Source of the DNA: Atriophallophorus winterbourni
Lineage: Eukaryota > Platyhelminthes > Trematoda > Plagiorchiida > Microphallidae
NCBI GenBank assembly: GCA_013407085.1
Contig: JACCGJ010000338.1
Coordinates: forward strand, 22,635-86,634
Length of the DNA: 64,000 bases
Direction of reading: 5' to 3'
Position numbers and translations under genes: made by a program. The notes beneath the pieces were generated by a model that saw only the letters and a program-made list of their open reading frames with translations, did not search any database and was not told the origin of the DNA. This document shows, one piece after another, positions 44,657-57,921 of the stretch. The first letter of the stretch is position 1. Every line of letters starts with the position of its first letter.

Positions 44657-45099
44657 CTACCGGACAGGGACAGAAAAGGCAAAAGCAGGTAAATACTTTC
44701 CGACAAAGATTACTTTACTCGTATAGGATAGCAAGACGAATGCATGAATTGTGTAACAAATTATACAGAAAGTCTGTTCATTTTCAAGTAATTTGTCTTT
44801 AATTCTGATTGGCTGGTTCTCACACTCTATTTTCCGAACCAGCGAATCCGCGAGAAGGCATCCCTCTTCTCCGTTCTTCGTTTTAGTGACAGCATTATAG
44901 AATATAAACCGCTAACCTATGTATGAAATATAGCATTCACGTTTATCAAGCCCGTAACTTCAGCAATTAGCCACTATCCTTAAATTCAAGTACTCCATTT
45001 ACCGCTTAGCATACTATTCCATATAGCACAACCATATGGGGATTATAAATAAATTAGGAACGCATCTGCATATGTGGCGACGTCGACTAGTACTACATA

Positions 45100-45275
45100 A
45101 AGTCAAATCTTCTTACTATTCCACTTTTGCTGGGTCTCGCCATGTACCATATGTGGTGAGATTTGACTGTAAGGCCGTTTTTACGAACCCCGGTTATTAT
45201 GCCACGACTATGCCCTCTGCCGGGACCGAGTAAAGGTGGTACAGTAGCGAGGTTGCATGGTAACAAGATTTGACT
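45100..45275. mobile_element. Tc1/mariner or pogo-like MITE (copy B)
   Basis: Counterpart of 20,524-20,685; right end GTAACAAGATTTGACTG is an exact inverse of CAGTCAAATCTTGTTAC, so copy B preserves the right end better and copy A the left. Confidence 0.5.
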
Positions 45276-45894
45276 GCATTCACTTTCACGTGGGATTGCT
45301 TACCATTCATCGGAAATTAATAATGCCGAATCGGACGTTTGATACGCGACTTTGCGTGTAAAAGTAGCGAATATAGAGTTGATGGATCGGCTTTTGATAT
45401 AAAATGACTCCGTTCAGCTTTGACGTAGTTAAGACCCAGCACTCAACATTCTAGATTTTATAGCTGTCGATAAGGAACAGTGGAATAAAAAATCATAATG
45501 ATGGACTGCATTATAACGGTAGAAAGTGCCGAGTGCTTAACTGCTATAGAACTATGACATGATCATAATCCCAAAAAGCTACGAAATATGTAGAAGATTG
45601 AGCAAGGTGAATAATCTGCATTGACCGTACATTGTTTGCAAAGGTGGGTGAGACAGAAAAAACTCAAGTCCAGTTACTTGTAGGAGGGAACTCACATGCG
45701 AACACTTTTATATCACATAAACCGGGATAACTGTATCAGTGGAAGAAGTAATTTTTCCCATTATAAGATCATTTTGGTCTATTGAGCTCCCCGTTTTCCT
45801 TAACACGACGCCGTGGAGGTGATATGAGGTCACCCACTGGAGAGGATGCTAGTCGCGGTCAGTTTCTCAACTATTTTAAGTCCTCGTTTCGCTC

Positions 45895-46010
45895 CTGAGT
45901 ACGGTGAAGATGTGGAAATGTCTAACCGCAGCAGAATTCAAACCTGGACTGTCCAATTGGAAGTTGAACGACACGTCCTCGAGGTCATTGCGACCAGATG
46001 GACTAAATCA
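45895..46010 (-). repeat. tRNA-like remnant (copy B)
   Basis: Counterpart of 21,340-21,475, with the GGATAAGCACATTCTT piece deleted. Confidence 0.35.
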
Positions 46011-46273
46011 TGCGAAAATCAGGAAGTTTCCCAGTCATCACGCTAGCATCATCGAACAAATCTCTGATTCTTAGGCTGTTTCAATGAACTGATGAAATGG
46101 ACTCCGTTTTCATCTCTTCGCGGGAGTGATACGATTCAGTTTAGCTGATAATTTACAATAGTTTAGTTGTTTACAAACTTTATCGTGTTTGATTAAAAAT
46201 TACGAGACCCAAGTTAGGTCATGTGAGAAGGATTTATATGCACACAAATATTGAATGGTAGCAATTTACTTAC

Positions 46274-48188
46274 TTTGAGCCAAAATACAATATCGCATAG
46301 ACTTATACACTGCAGCGTTTAACTGGAGGTCTCGTGAGGCTTTGATCAAATTGGTCATGTCGTTCAGTAAAATCGTATCCACAGGTGGTGGCTCTTCTAC
46401 TTCCAAGTTCGCCAACGAAGACAATGCATTAAGCAATTTATTTTGCATCGAAGATGGCTTCACTTCAGGGAACACGTCAGGAGGGATGTTGGCGGGTTCG
46501 GGGGACAATCCAGTGGATACATACGGGATAATCCCATTTTCCATCAGTGAGATTAACAAAAGATGGTGCCAGCATTTGGCAACTGCTCTTCTGGCAGTAG
46601 ACGAAATCGGTTCTGCGTTCGATGGAGTAACGAAAGTTGAACACAATTCTGCCAACGCACTCCTACCCGGGCTGATTGCAGAAGCTAAAAGCGTTCCAAG
46701 TGGTATTTCACAACAATGCTCTGCGACAAACAAGTCAGCTTCACGTAACAGTTCGAAAACCCGACCGCGAACTTGCGAGCCACAAACAAACCTACCAGGT
46801 AAATATTGACTATTGTGAGCGGTCACCTGAGGACCCTTTGACGGATCCGAGTCGGTTGAGTTGGCACGCTCCACATCTGTTGCCTCTGATCGCTCTGTGG
46901 TACCCATTTGTGGGGATGAATCTGAGCTCAATACTAACTGCGCAAACAAGCTCGATTTCCATTCCCGTGCGATGGTCTCATCTTCTTTTTCTGATACCGT
47001 TTGCTTCGATGAATGTTCCGTTTTGCTGTAACTTCTCGGACGTACACGGTGGGATCTGCGACGATCTTGTACTTTATATTGCAGGTCACTGTGACATCGA
47101 GGTCGCCCTTGAATAAACCCATTCTCTGGGAAAAAGGCATCTTGTGTTTGATTGGGTGTTTTGCTTGCCCCAGCTTCAATGCTGGTAGCAATGGGGTAAC
47201 TGACAAACGGAGAGTTTGAATGCGAAGAGACCAGGGGCGTTGAATTTATTTGTTGAATATTGTTTGAATCCGGTTGAACTGATGTGCGATGGAATGAATG
47301 CTGTGACAGGTTATGTGTAATCGGAGATTGCATTGATTCACCATTCAGCCTCAATACATGATTGGTAGCAGTGATTATTTGCTTGCGCCTTTCTAATTCC
47401 ACTAAAATCGAGAGTAGCTGATCAGAAACATTCATCGACTGAGGAACAGATGACGACAAATATGACGTCGTTGCCGCAGGGAATTGCAAGGCGTTTAACA
47501 ACGCAGTATTGGGTAACAGCGCGGCCAAAGCTGATTGTTGTTGGGGTGCATGAGTTGACATGTAGTTCGATACGACTGGGGATTGCATTGGAAATAGTAA
47601 AATTTTCGAGCGATCGTGAGCTGTTGGCCCAGCAGTCTCTTCCTTCACTCGTATGCTTTGATCAATTAATTCACTACGGCTTCGAACTTGACACATGTCG
47701 GTACCGGAGAGTAACTGCTGAAGAATGTTTTGAGAACTCGTAATTCTCGGCTCTGGAACGCCACTAGAGTTTTGAAGTGAAGGGGAACTAGAAGTCATGG
47801 AGGACGGTAATGTCGCTTCCGGATTTTTGAATGAATTCGCACCATTGAGGCTGGAGAGCAGTAACACAAGTTGCTGAACTTGCCCTAAATTTGTATTCAA
47901 CATGGATTGCGAATTTATGGCACATGATGGGTTCTGGGGATTCATTGCAATTTGGGTGTTCTCACCAGGTGGCATGGGTAGATCAACATTGCGGTTTACC
48001 GGCTGCTGATTTCCGAAATGCTTTGACGAAACATTGGATGTGAGTTGCTGGATAAACGCAGCAAGCTGCTTTTCTACGCTCAACGGAGACAGGCGATCAT
48101 TTTCTGTAGATGAACTCGATGCAGCTTGAGAGTATTGATCCATGTAATTGCTAGTTGTGACAGAAGTGATGCATGGTGACACCGCCAT
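46274..48188 (-). CDS. Nuclear receptor-like gene, first visible coding exon (copy B)
   Basis: Same limits, ATG context and donor (CTCAAA|GTAAGTA) as copy A. Seven amino-acid differences from copy A. Five fall in the last 60 residues: KLLH/KLLN, VDM/VDT, KTSLD/KASRD (two) and LNS/LNA, around helices 7-8. The other two are SSSPL/SSSPS and KIV/KIL in the disordered N-terminal part. There is no stop or frameshift, so both copies look functional or recently so. Confidence 0.65.
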
Positions 48189-50180
48189 GGGGGTGACGGA
48201 TAACGTTTAGTATTGCGCTGAAATTTAATAAAACAAAGCGTTATCGTTTAATTCATCGAGTGAGTTGATAGTGCTATTATTGGTCAGCAATGCGGCATGC
48301 TTACAATTGGTGACTCATAGCAAATGTCTTACCGCAGAGACGACTCTAGTTTGCCGGTCAAAACTGCGAAAGTCAGTCAAATATTTGGGCTGGCAATGCC
48401 TAAATAACAGAACGGAAATTTAATATGAATCCAGTGTTCATATTTTATTGGAGCGCTGCTTTTCCAGACTGTTGACAAACGGGACATTAAAAATTCCAAA
48501 ATCAGATTCATGTTGCAACGAGTCCAAAAGATCAAGTTTCTTACGACGAATATCTATACAAAGTGCGAAATTGGTACTAGCAAAAATAGCCGATCGTGTG
48601 AACACCGTTTAAAGAGTCTGTGCGCGTCCATTACTAAATCGGTAAATTTAGGACTTGGCATATCACCATGTTATCCGGTAATTATGCCTTTGGAGAATAC
48701 TGCTTGCTAAGAGCAATTCAAGGATTAATGGTTAAAAAAGCGTGCGCATTACAACATCACCGTGTTATGGTATGAATGAAAGTTTGAAAAGATAGTATTT
48801 CTAGAGTACCACCCAAGAAGGACGTTTTTTTGCAGATGGAAGTATATTTATGCTTTAAAGATCACTATGCACGGAGAATTCACTACATGTTGAGATGGCA
48901 CGCAGGACAAAAAATGGCACCGGCAATCACTGCGTGAACTTGGGATAGGATCTGCCCATCTGTAGCTTTCCTATCACACTCTTGAAACAAGAGTCTTAGT
49001 GGATGTCTTTCGGTAGACACAATTTTATAGGTCAGAATAATATCGTGTCATATGCTCACATAGACCCTGGCGTCACAATCTTTCACTGTACGAAGATCCA
49101 TCACTAACTCTATTGCTCTGCGATTAATTTAATCCAGGAGGGAAATATCTTTTCGCAGCCGAAGTTCCCAGATCTCTACCGCATACTGCATCGTTGGTTG
49201 AATGAGAGCGTACATTTTTCTTGATAACGTTACTCGCGATAATCTTGCGCATTTTTTTTATAGAATTTGAATAATCTAGTCTACCTATAAACATTCTGAC
49301 AGCGTTGACCACAGGAAATGTGAAAGATATTGATCCACTTCATGCTAAATACAACTTATATCATTATTGATAGTAACTGGTTGTAAAATGTTTGATGTGA
49401 GACGTTTAAGTGTTGATGAGGCCAATGTTGATGTGTGCAGCAATCTGACAGGCCTGATTGACCAGACACCTTTGGTAGAAACCCCGTGAATGTATAAGAA
49501 CGGTTGAAGTATATGTTCAAATGCATTTATATGAACGTATATTGTAGTCAGTGGATTTTTGTTGGACATGATTGGGCCATACATTCTTGCAGTGTTTCTA
49601 ATAAATTTATGAGATATACACCAACCATTGATTGATCATTCAACCTAGATAACGTTATATTTCAAGCAAGGATTGGGTTGTATTCAAACTTCCTAGGTTC
49701 GTAACTGTTCTCATTTATAAATGACTGTCAGGAAATACAACTATTCCTGTGCCTCAAAAGCCGCATTAAATTAATGTGGATTAGGAATGGATTTGGCCGG
49801 CAAAGAGCAGTATGACACAAACTTCTCTTAGCCCGTTAAATTGACTTTAGTGTTTTATCGTTACAAGTAGAAAGGCATTGTCTTCTGTAGCGGTCTCGGA
49901 ATCTATCAATTTTTGAGATATCACTCGGCCTGCGAGCCGAGAGATATCGTTTTCGTTAGCCAGAAATTTGATTCGAGTTTTACCCGCGAAATCTCACTCG
50001 CTGCTTCTATGTTCGCTTATTAGCCAAGTCTATGATGGACTGTGACAGAAGTATAATATAATCAACAAGTACCCGATCATCCTGATAATGTGCGTCGAAT
50101 ATTCCTGTAATTTCACAATCACATCGAACCATCATTTTGCAAAAAGAAAGTTTTACTTTGAAAACACTCTTGAATGGGGT
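48189..50180. other. 5' flank of the receptor gene (copy B); nothing else seen
   Basis: Almost identical to copy A, including the palindrome at 49,917-49,948. Confidence 0.4.
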
Positions 50181-50190
50181 TCTGACAAAA

Positions 50191-50371
50191 AACTATCCTG
50201 TTCAGATACAGAATGACAAAGTGATTCGCATAAAACAAGCAATGTATTCCCGTGCTCATATTACCCTCAGTTACACACCACGACCGCTTTTTGGCTGTTT
50301 GCCGTAATCGGGTAGAGACAGCGAGAACAAAGTTACACTTTGAATTCACTGTTCAATAGGGGTCTCGTACA
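50191..50371 (-). repeat. Decayed retrozyme-like unit (copy B)
   Basis: Same as 25,650-25,830, with the same inactivating core changes. Confidence 0.55.
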
Positions 50372-50702
50372 GTGGATGCCAGCAACACAGCACATCAACT
50401 CATTTTCTCGGGTTAAGCGTACGCTCATAAACACGACTCGATCATCGTAGGCGAAGCAGTATGAATAAATATAGAACAACCGCTATCTAAAAAAGCTTTG
50501 TTTTTGGCTACAGAGCGCAAACTGATCAAAGCCTCACCATATAAAATAAGAAAAAAATACCGATTTAACTTATCATTCGTTCTCTAGTAGACTTATTTGT
50601 AAGAATTCTGTGAATAGAACTGGGAATAATAAGAAAATAACGATGGCTGTTCGATTAGTTGAGTGAAGTTCATGGTGTACAAGTCGATTTCCGGTAGATC
50701 CT

Positions 50703-50703
<1 letters not shown>

Positions 50704-50760
<57 letters not shown>
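50704..50760. repeat. (AT)n microsatellite, copy B
   Basis: About 28 AT repeats, longer than copy A. Confidence 0.9.
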
Positions 50761-50762
<2 letters not shown>

Positions 50763-52454
50763 TTTGAATCACCAGTTCACTGTAAGCAAAGATTAGGTGA
50801 AAGTTAAATCCAATTAGAAAAAATATTTTTGGATATATACAAGATGTAATCGAAGGCGTTTAGACAAAGGACAGGCTAACTTATTGCAAATATGCGAACA
50901 AAAATTTTTCGGGAGCTTAAAATCCTGTAAGATATTCCTTCACCAATTCACAGCTATATTGATTACTGAAGTTAAACTAATTCTGCTTCGTGCCAACTTG
51001 GTCTAGAGTTACGAGCTATCTTCCGCTTGACTGGGTTTTACGATATGCGATGAGAAAACTTGTTTAATATAAGGATAATATTAAAATATTGAATGTGAAG
51101 AAATGATTCTTTTGTGAGAAAAATTATACGGTTCAGCATCATCTTGATGTTATTCCTCCGGGTCTGTTTGTTTGTCCCGTAGGTACGATGTTATGACTTA
51201 CATTTAATAATTTTATGCCATACAGCGTAGAATGTCTTCTGTTGGCTACATGCATTATTGCAAATATTCGAATTCGATGTGAATAACGACAAAATTAACG
51301 AGAATTATTCTTTACTAAGTAAACACAAACCTACTCATACATTTGCTTACAAGGTGGCAAAAAGTAAGATATCCTTGAATATCTCAAGTTTTGGTAGCAC
51401 AGAGCAATAGAACTGATATTTTAACCTTGGCAAGGGCTAGGAAACATCCGTTATTATTCCGACTACGGTGATTAACTAGTTTAATACTGCTGAATTTCAG
51501 TTAAACGTAGGATTGAACTGTTCAACGCAAATTCTCTACTAAAACGAGAGTATGAGAAAACGTTAGATGACTTTTTTTAAAACGAACATTCAGAGTTGCT
51601 CTACCATTTTTGTGTTCAAACATACGCTTACGCGTGAATGGTAAGAGCAACATCAAATTATTGGACGACCATAAGCGTCCCAAACCCAGCCTGAAAGCAC
51701 TTTGTTTATGACCTTGTCTAGCAGTGTTTTCAAGGTCACGCGTCTCTAGTCCTTAACACTGTTTGAAATTTGAATACAATCTCCGCTTGATAAAGACAAC
51801 CAGCCGAAACTGAAAGTGGATTGTAAATGAGAATGAGATCTATGTTCAATCTAACATAGCTCAAAACATACTGTATAAAACTGTAGCTAAAATATGTGAT
51901 CAAGTGAAAACTAATGGAATGTGATACGTACTTTGCACAATCGATACGACAATTAGGTTCAAAATACCGATGCACTTTTATATTGAAATTTGTTTATTGC
52001 ACAAGAATGTGGTGCTCTTCAATCACGCTGTCTGGTCTAAACATATCCCATGGAATCAAGTAAACAGCACACGTATTTGTTAAAGTGCGCTTGTATCTCC
52101 CCCACCTAGGTTTGGTAGGCGGAACAACCTGAATGACCCATGTCTGGCAAGACCCAGACAGACAAATGCTGTCGGCTTACGTCGGTAACTCAGACTACGA
52201 AGATAGACGCAGCATCGTGTTTGTTCAGCATGACGGTGAACAAGGACATCAGTTTAGTGAAGCTTGAGTGGAAGTGTAACCAACATTCACACTTCGTTTT
52301 CCGGTGCTGAAAAGAGTTGGTCAACAAAAGGGACTTCTTTCGAACAGTAAAAACGATAAAAATTCCACGCGTGCATGAATATCAGCAATAAAACACATTG
52401 ATAATTGATAATGTCACAGGGAGCTTGAACGGTATTCTGCATTTGAACGTGTTA

Positions 52455-52520
52455 CTTTGTTGTTTTTGGCCTCCGGTCGATGTCGACCATGAATGTACAT
52501 CACAGGCAGGCCGTATGTTA
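52455..52520 (-). repeat. LINE family A 3' tail (copy B)
   Basis: GATGTCGACCATGAATGTAC followed by ATCACAGGC; longer at the inner edge than copy A. Confidence 0.55.
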
Positions 52521-53368
52521 CTTTGTATAACTTTATTTATCAGTGCTTTAAAGTATAATGCGTTACATGCTACAACTATAAAATGTTTTCGGTGAAATTT
52601 AATCATTTTTTGTAAAACTGATATGAACTACAAAATTTTTGCCTCGAATTTGTGCTTGCGTGAATAGAAATCCTGTCTTGGCAAAGATATGATTCTATAC
52701 CCCTCCCTTTGTGGTGTACCAACCGTGATATTTGATGTTGTTGCGTGTATCATGAAACTACCATCGGCCAAGAGCACGCTATTACTCGAGGTCATTACAA
52801 GCCCGTTTCACGTTGTTCGGCGATTCGATCGATTTATGCTAAATTATTCGATGTAACAATTTTCGTAAGAATATTCGCTTATCAGTCGAAACTTGATCCG
52901 TTCAGGTGGCTAATTGCATCAATTTCAAATTAATTCAAAAAGAGAAAAAACTCACTCAGGGAAAACCGCTTAATCCAAGACATGGAATGTTAAAAGCAGC
53001 ATAATTCCGACTCGACAGGTGAGGCACACCTGGGTGAACGCAAGCGTGATGCGCACGCGAATGCTAGCGCTTCAAGGTCGCATCAGTCGGCACGCTGTGA
53101 TACGGCCAGCAAGCGTGCGAAACTGACCAATCAGCAGTCGTTATTTGGTCTCGGCAGCTGATGCGCCTTCCATGAGAAAACTACACGCATTGGTCGATGT
53201 GGCTGCCTTTTGATTGGCCTAAATTCAGGATGGACGAAAGTTCTTTTCATTCGACATTGCTGCTCTGGCAATTCGTCATCTGGTGTATGCGTTTTTCACT
53301 GCAGAAGTTCGCTTTTTTTGTAGTAATGCTCTTTTCCAAATTTAGTACCAACATGTTTTTAGTTAAAA

Positions 53369-53635
53369 AGTGTTGCTCACATCTCTTGCACTGACAAAAA
53401 ACAACCAATTTCTGGCTTGTATCTGTCATCAGGTGGAGACAGTAAGTTTAGCTTCAGTGAGTCTTGCAACAGTGGAAAAGTAACACACAAAGCGAAACTG
53501 CTTGACATCGTTCGTACAACGAACCATGATGTCCAAACACTGAATCATAAAGTAATTCCTGATTCACATCTCCGAGCTTATCACAACCAGTTTCTGGCTG
53601 TTTGCCGTCACGATCAACGATAAAACGTTTGAAAT
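53369..53635 (-). repeat. Retrozyme-like dimer (copy B)
   Basis: Counterpart of 29,249-29,515 without the preceding 431-bp segment. Confidence 0.6.
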
Positions 53636-53934
53636 GCAACTGAACATGAAATTGACACCCTAAATACACACTCTTTTCGTATAAAAATTGACGACAACTG
53701 GTTTCAATTTATGATTTCTTGTCAGGTCGTTATTCCCGGTTTCACAAACAGGAATCTCAAATAGGTGTTCACCCTCTGAACAGCAGTAATTTTCCAAACT
53801 AATGCAAGCACAATAATGTTCATTTTCAAGCATCCTAATCAGACGCACATCTCAGGAGCGGTTGGTGCTGTTTTCACTCATAAAGTAGGGACCGTACGAT
53901 CAGCATACGCATGTGCTTGAACCAGCGGAAGAAT

Positions 53935-54281
53935 GGAAAAACAAGTTGCGCTTGCATGCCACTGTTGGATAAGGTTAGTACGACCAACCTGTTCAATCAC
54001 ATGAGCCCACACTCATCTAGACAACGGTTTAACCCATGTCCATGAACAAAATAGCTCATTTGCATGTATTTCCATCACACACACCCCCCACGACCGGTTC
54101 ATGCTGTTTGTATGCCTCCGGTAGGGACAGTACGATCAGGAATAATAGCTAAAAAAATTTCGCTTGCATGCCACTGTCAGATAAGGTTGCCACGACCCGA
54201 CCGTTTCAATCGCATGTGCTCAAACACATGCAGATGTGGTTAAGTCCATGGTCATGAACAAAGATGTTCATTTGGGTTAGG
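53935..54281 (-). repeat. Retrozyme-like subfamily 2 dimer (copy B)
   Basis: Counterpart of 29,815-30,160, with the same 209-bp period. Confidence 0.55.
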
Positions 54282-54307
54282 TGGGGATCTGGGTTGAGTA
54301 CATTTTC

Positions 54308-54395
54308 AGAGCGGTGCGATCGCGACAGGATTTGAACCTAGATTGTCCGATTGGAACTCGAACGTTACCACCACTTTCCACACCGCAGCCTTAGC
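54308..54395 (-). repeat. tRNA-like remnant (copy B)
   Basis: Counterpart of 30,180-30,275; the B box is GGTTCAAATCC. Confidence 0.4.
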
Positions 54396-54634
54396 TTTCA
54401 CTTTTGAAGTCTATTACTTGAGGTTTTATTGCTCATTTATTGAAATGCTAAAACGAGTTGCAATGCGGTGCAAACTTGCTTCGGTGCAATGACAATCTTT
54501 CAGTTTGTGTTACTATTATCGCCAATCCTAATAGCATTTCTGAATTTTCAATGAATCATGCTACGCACACATTTGATGCTTTAACGCAACGAAAATGAAA
54601 TGAAAAAATGAAAAAAACATGTATTTAAAAAATC

Positions 54635-54900
54635 AGTCGAAAGCTCTCGACATTGACGCTGCGAGTTGAGCCGAACTTGCACTTGACCGCTTTCTTTGTC
54701 GACACTGTGCAAAGCGTCGTAAGCAAGCTGGGGAAGATACTGCTTTCGGCTGTTGAACGGAGATCACACCACGGGCGTGCGACTGACGCTGATCGACCGA
54801 GTACTGTCTATCGATGTGAGTACTGCGGAAGCGATTGCTTCGTCAGTTGGAATGCCGTGATGCGATTGTGATGGTAGCATCGACCAAAGAAGGTCTACAA
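54635..54900 (+). pseudogene. LINE family A C-terminal fragment (copy B)
   Basis: Better preserved than in copy A: RATDADRPSTVYRCEYCGSD is readable in one frame, showing the CX2C zinc-binding tail of this LINE family. Copy A has a deletion of about 30 bp here. Confidence 0.65.
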
Positions 54901-55019
54901 CTACAACATACGTTGGCATTGGTCCCAGTACAGCGGTTGGATATATCCGTTAGATTATTATCAGAGAATTGTCAACCTATAAAAAAATGTGGTTTGTAGC
55001 CGTTATTCTACTATCTGTG

Positions 55020-56723
55020 TGTGACAATCACATAGTCATTCGATAAAATTGCGGCAAAAATTGCAGGCGAATAGTTAATATCATAAGCTTTCTATATTAC
55101 GACTTGTGCGCTGCTTTCTTTGGTATACATTATCCTGTACTGTTGTTACCGATCTCAATGTCAGAAACTTCATTTGAAAGTTAAACCTACTTGCTCCCAT
55201 ATGACTTACCCTGCGTTTTGAATCTATTCCTGACGTACCATGCAACGATTGACGCCGATTTTTAATTATTCGTTATTACTAATTGAATAAATATTTACTA
55301 TTATATGGAAATTGTTGAGTCGAAATTTGTATGTGTCCCCATTTTGAACCGATCCCATGTTATCTCTTGCGACTAAATGCGATAACATTTGGTCTCGGAT
55401 TCAAGGTAGCTTTCAAAAGCATCACGATGGCAAGAACGACGTAGATGTTTCTATGATGTTTTAGCGGATTGAACGCCGGGTAGTTTTTTGCGAAACTTCG
55501 GCTTCTGGCCATACACAAGCCACATCCGTGCCGGTAAAGATGAAAAATAACCCAACAGTTAATCGCGATCATTTTAATGTTTAACATCATTACGAATGTT
55601 TTGAGAATCGCGAGGACCTCGAAACATTATAAAGTTGGTAGTTTTTAAGCTATTTACCAATGAATCTGGTCGTGTGTTACGCGAATGTCTGAACATCACT
55701 CAATAAATTTGTATCAGTTTCTATAAGCGTCCAAATTATTATATTGTCTGCATAGAGAACCGCCTTTCAAGACAGTATCAGTGACAGAACTCAGAACTCA
55801 GAAAATTGTATGGTAGAAAAAGCATTAAGCTTAACAATAACCATAGGATGACAAGATATATGGAACATATAAAAATATATAAAATATATAAAATATCTCA
55901 AAAATCAATAGGGACATTCGCATACCGCATGGTTCGTCATAAACTCATCGAGTTTGAAAGCGAAAACCTCAACAGGATGCTGATTTAGATTTCAACCGGA
56001 AATATACATTTGGGTAAATTAGTTTGTGCAGCTCTGTGTGTGTGAAAAGAAGCGCCAATGGATTTCAGTAAACTGGGACCAGCATAGTAATATTTAACAT
56101 CAAACATCGTAACGTTTCTTTGAAAATCATTTCGTTTGGTGACGAAGCAATTTCTAGCGGTAAACTGTTCAACAGAAAGCATACATGTAAGGCCTAAAAT
56201 ATACGGTTTAATCGGGAATGTAGTATTTGAAGGGTCAGATTGTGACTGCGGGCCGGGGCATTGAAACCAAATTTAAAGAGGTATCTGAGTGGGTGAGACC
56301 CGCATGGATTATTCGGTATGTCAGGATGGGCCTGCACTCGAGAGTGCACAATCCAAGTCTAAGCAGTCGCTGCTGAAAGGGTAAATTATGTCTAATTGAG
56401 AGTGAGGCCATGTATTCGATATTGATTATTTTACCTTTTGTCAGTGCACGTCATATTCTATGTGACACTTGCTAGTTTTCGCTAACGTTTGATCGATAAT
56501 ATCAGGCGCATCGATGTGGAAAGTGTTCAATACCGGAGAGTGTGCCCCCAGAATATGTGAGATGTATGGCAGACTCTTGAAATCGTTTTTCATAACCAAT
56601 CACCAACCCTCGGGTATTTTAATTTCAGTTTGGCTAGTACACCTGAAATAGGTTTTTGTAATATGAATTTGCTCGAACACAGCAAAAAATAAAACACTCA
56701 TTTAGTCTAAGCTCAAACACTGC
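55020..56723. other. No gene seen; near-identical to 31,230-32,952
   Basis: Includes the CR1 3' UTR-like piece at about 55,823-55,860. Confidence 0.5.
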
Positions 56724-56862
56724 CATAGCTATATAGACTATATATATCTATTGTATCAACACATACATATATATATAGATATTATAGAGAGAGAGAGAGA
56801 GAGAGAGATAGAGAGGGAATTTCATTCTGGATTATGGATATATATATATATATATATCGGAT
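56724..56862. repeat. AT and GA microsatellites at the end of the block
   Basis: Runs of TATATA, a GAGAGA tract of about 24 bp (56,788-56,811), then (AT)n again. Copy A stops in an AT run just before the gap at the same place, so the low-complexity tract is the likely cause of the assembly break. Confidence 0.85.
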
Positions 56863-57880
56863 AGGAACAGTGCAATCAGGATCCGCAGGACTTAAAAGGG
56901 TTTGTTGTTTCGAAACATAAGCTATTAATAGCCTTTCATTCCAGATGTAGAATGTGTTTCAGTAGACAAACTGGCGAACCGGCATTAAAGTTTCATTGGC
57001 CTTACCAGTCTAAAAGCTGCTGACAACTTTACTCTATAGTAGTAATACCTTAGCACAATATCGAGGTATCTACCTTCGCGTAATAGCAAACGTAGTCGCT
57101 TTAGTTGAAGAAATTTTGGAACGTTAGTTCACATCAGCGAGTGGTTACCGGTGACTCACCATTGCCGCATGAAAGATTTGAATTTTTGATAACCGAATGA
57201 CCTTGCACATTCACCCAAAAGGTCATGGCTCAAGTTTTTTTGCATGCACCATGCGTATTTAATTTAAACCGAGTAGAACATTTAGCGCGAAGCGTTGAGG
57301 TCAATTTCAGACGAATTCTATCGTGTCAAGAACAGAAAATTGATTTTTTCTACGTGCTTCCGATCATTTGATCAATTTAATCTACTCGTTAAACTGTGCA
57401 CACTGTCTGCTGCGCAGGGTTGCCATACCACCACGTTGTACTTCGATCAGTCAACTCCGAATGGTTTTGCTGAATTATAGATTTTAAATTCAGCGCGTTC
57501 TTTATCGATCTCAAAGTATGCAGTTTTCATGTCACCAAAATAGCTATTTCTGAGTTACGATGTTTTGCTCAAAGATATTTCCGTGATGCTTCCCATTCAG
57601 CTAGATGGAAGGGTCTCCACTGAAAGTGAACAACGCGTTAAAATTGTAGAGAATAAATTTTTTCTTGTATTTGAACATCACATAGCAAATAATTCCATTT
57701 GTGAAAATCACTGTGGATCGACCCATCCGTGAATGTGACAGACTGATTAAATTCATTTTACCCGATGATGCACAGTCACTTTCGGAGGTCCTGTATTGGC
57801 GACAGATCCTTTTTAATATAAAGTCAATATCTCGCCCTTTATTCAAGAACAAATAATCATTCTCATTCTCATCACACACA
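56863..57880. other. No gene seen
   Basis: Unique AT-rich sequence. Confidence 0.4.
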
Positions 57881-57921
57881 CCTTACGACCTGTTTCGTGG
57901 TGTTTACACTCATCAGGTAGG
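57881..57921 (-). ncRNA. Canonical type-I hammerhead ribozyme, GUC cleavage site
   Basis: Minus strand: stem I CCTAC, CTGATGA, stem II GTG-TAAACAC-CAC, GAA, stem III ACAGGT, cleavage C, stem I GTAAGG (one bulged A). All core bases and the G-C pair closing stem II fit the hammerhead consensus, and the cleavage triplet is GUC. It is the best copy in the window and apparently a single unit. Its outer sequence CACACACACC resembles subfamily 2 rather than the main family. Confidence 0.75.

Larger units (their letters stand above)
43155..56723. repeat. 14-kb duplicated block, copy B
   Basis: 13,569 bp, collinear with 18,589-32,952. Begins at the first base after the 3' LTR and continues past the end of homology into the single-copy right flank. 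It lacks the two extra segments of copy A and differs by scattered substitutions, small indels and microsatellite length. Confidence 0.9.

Noticed and set aside
46342..47743. Plus-strand ORFs antisense to the receptor exon (both copies)
   Set aside because: Shadows of a constrained minus-strand exon; no independent motifs.
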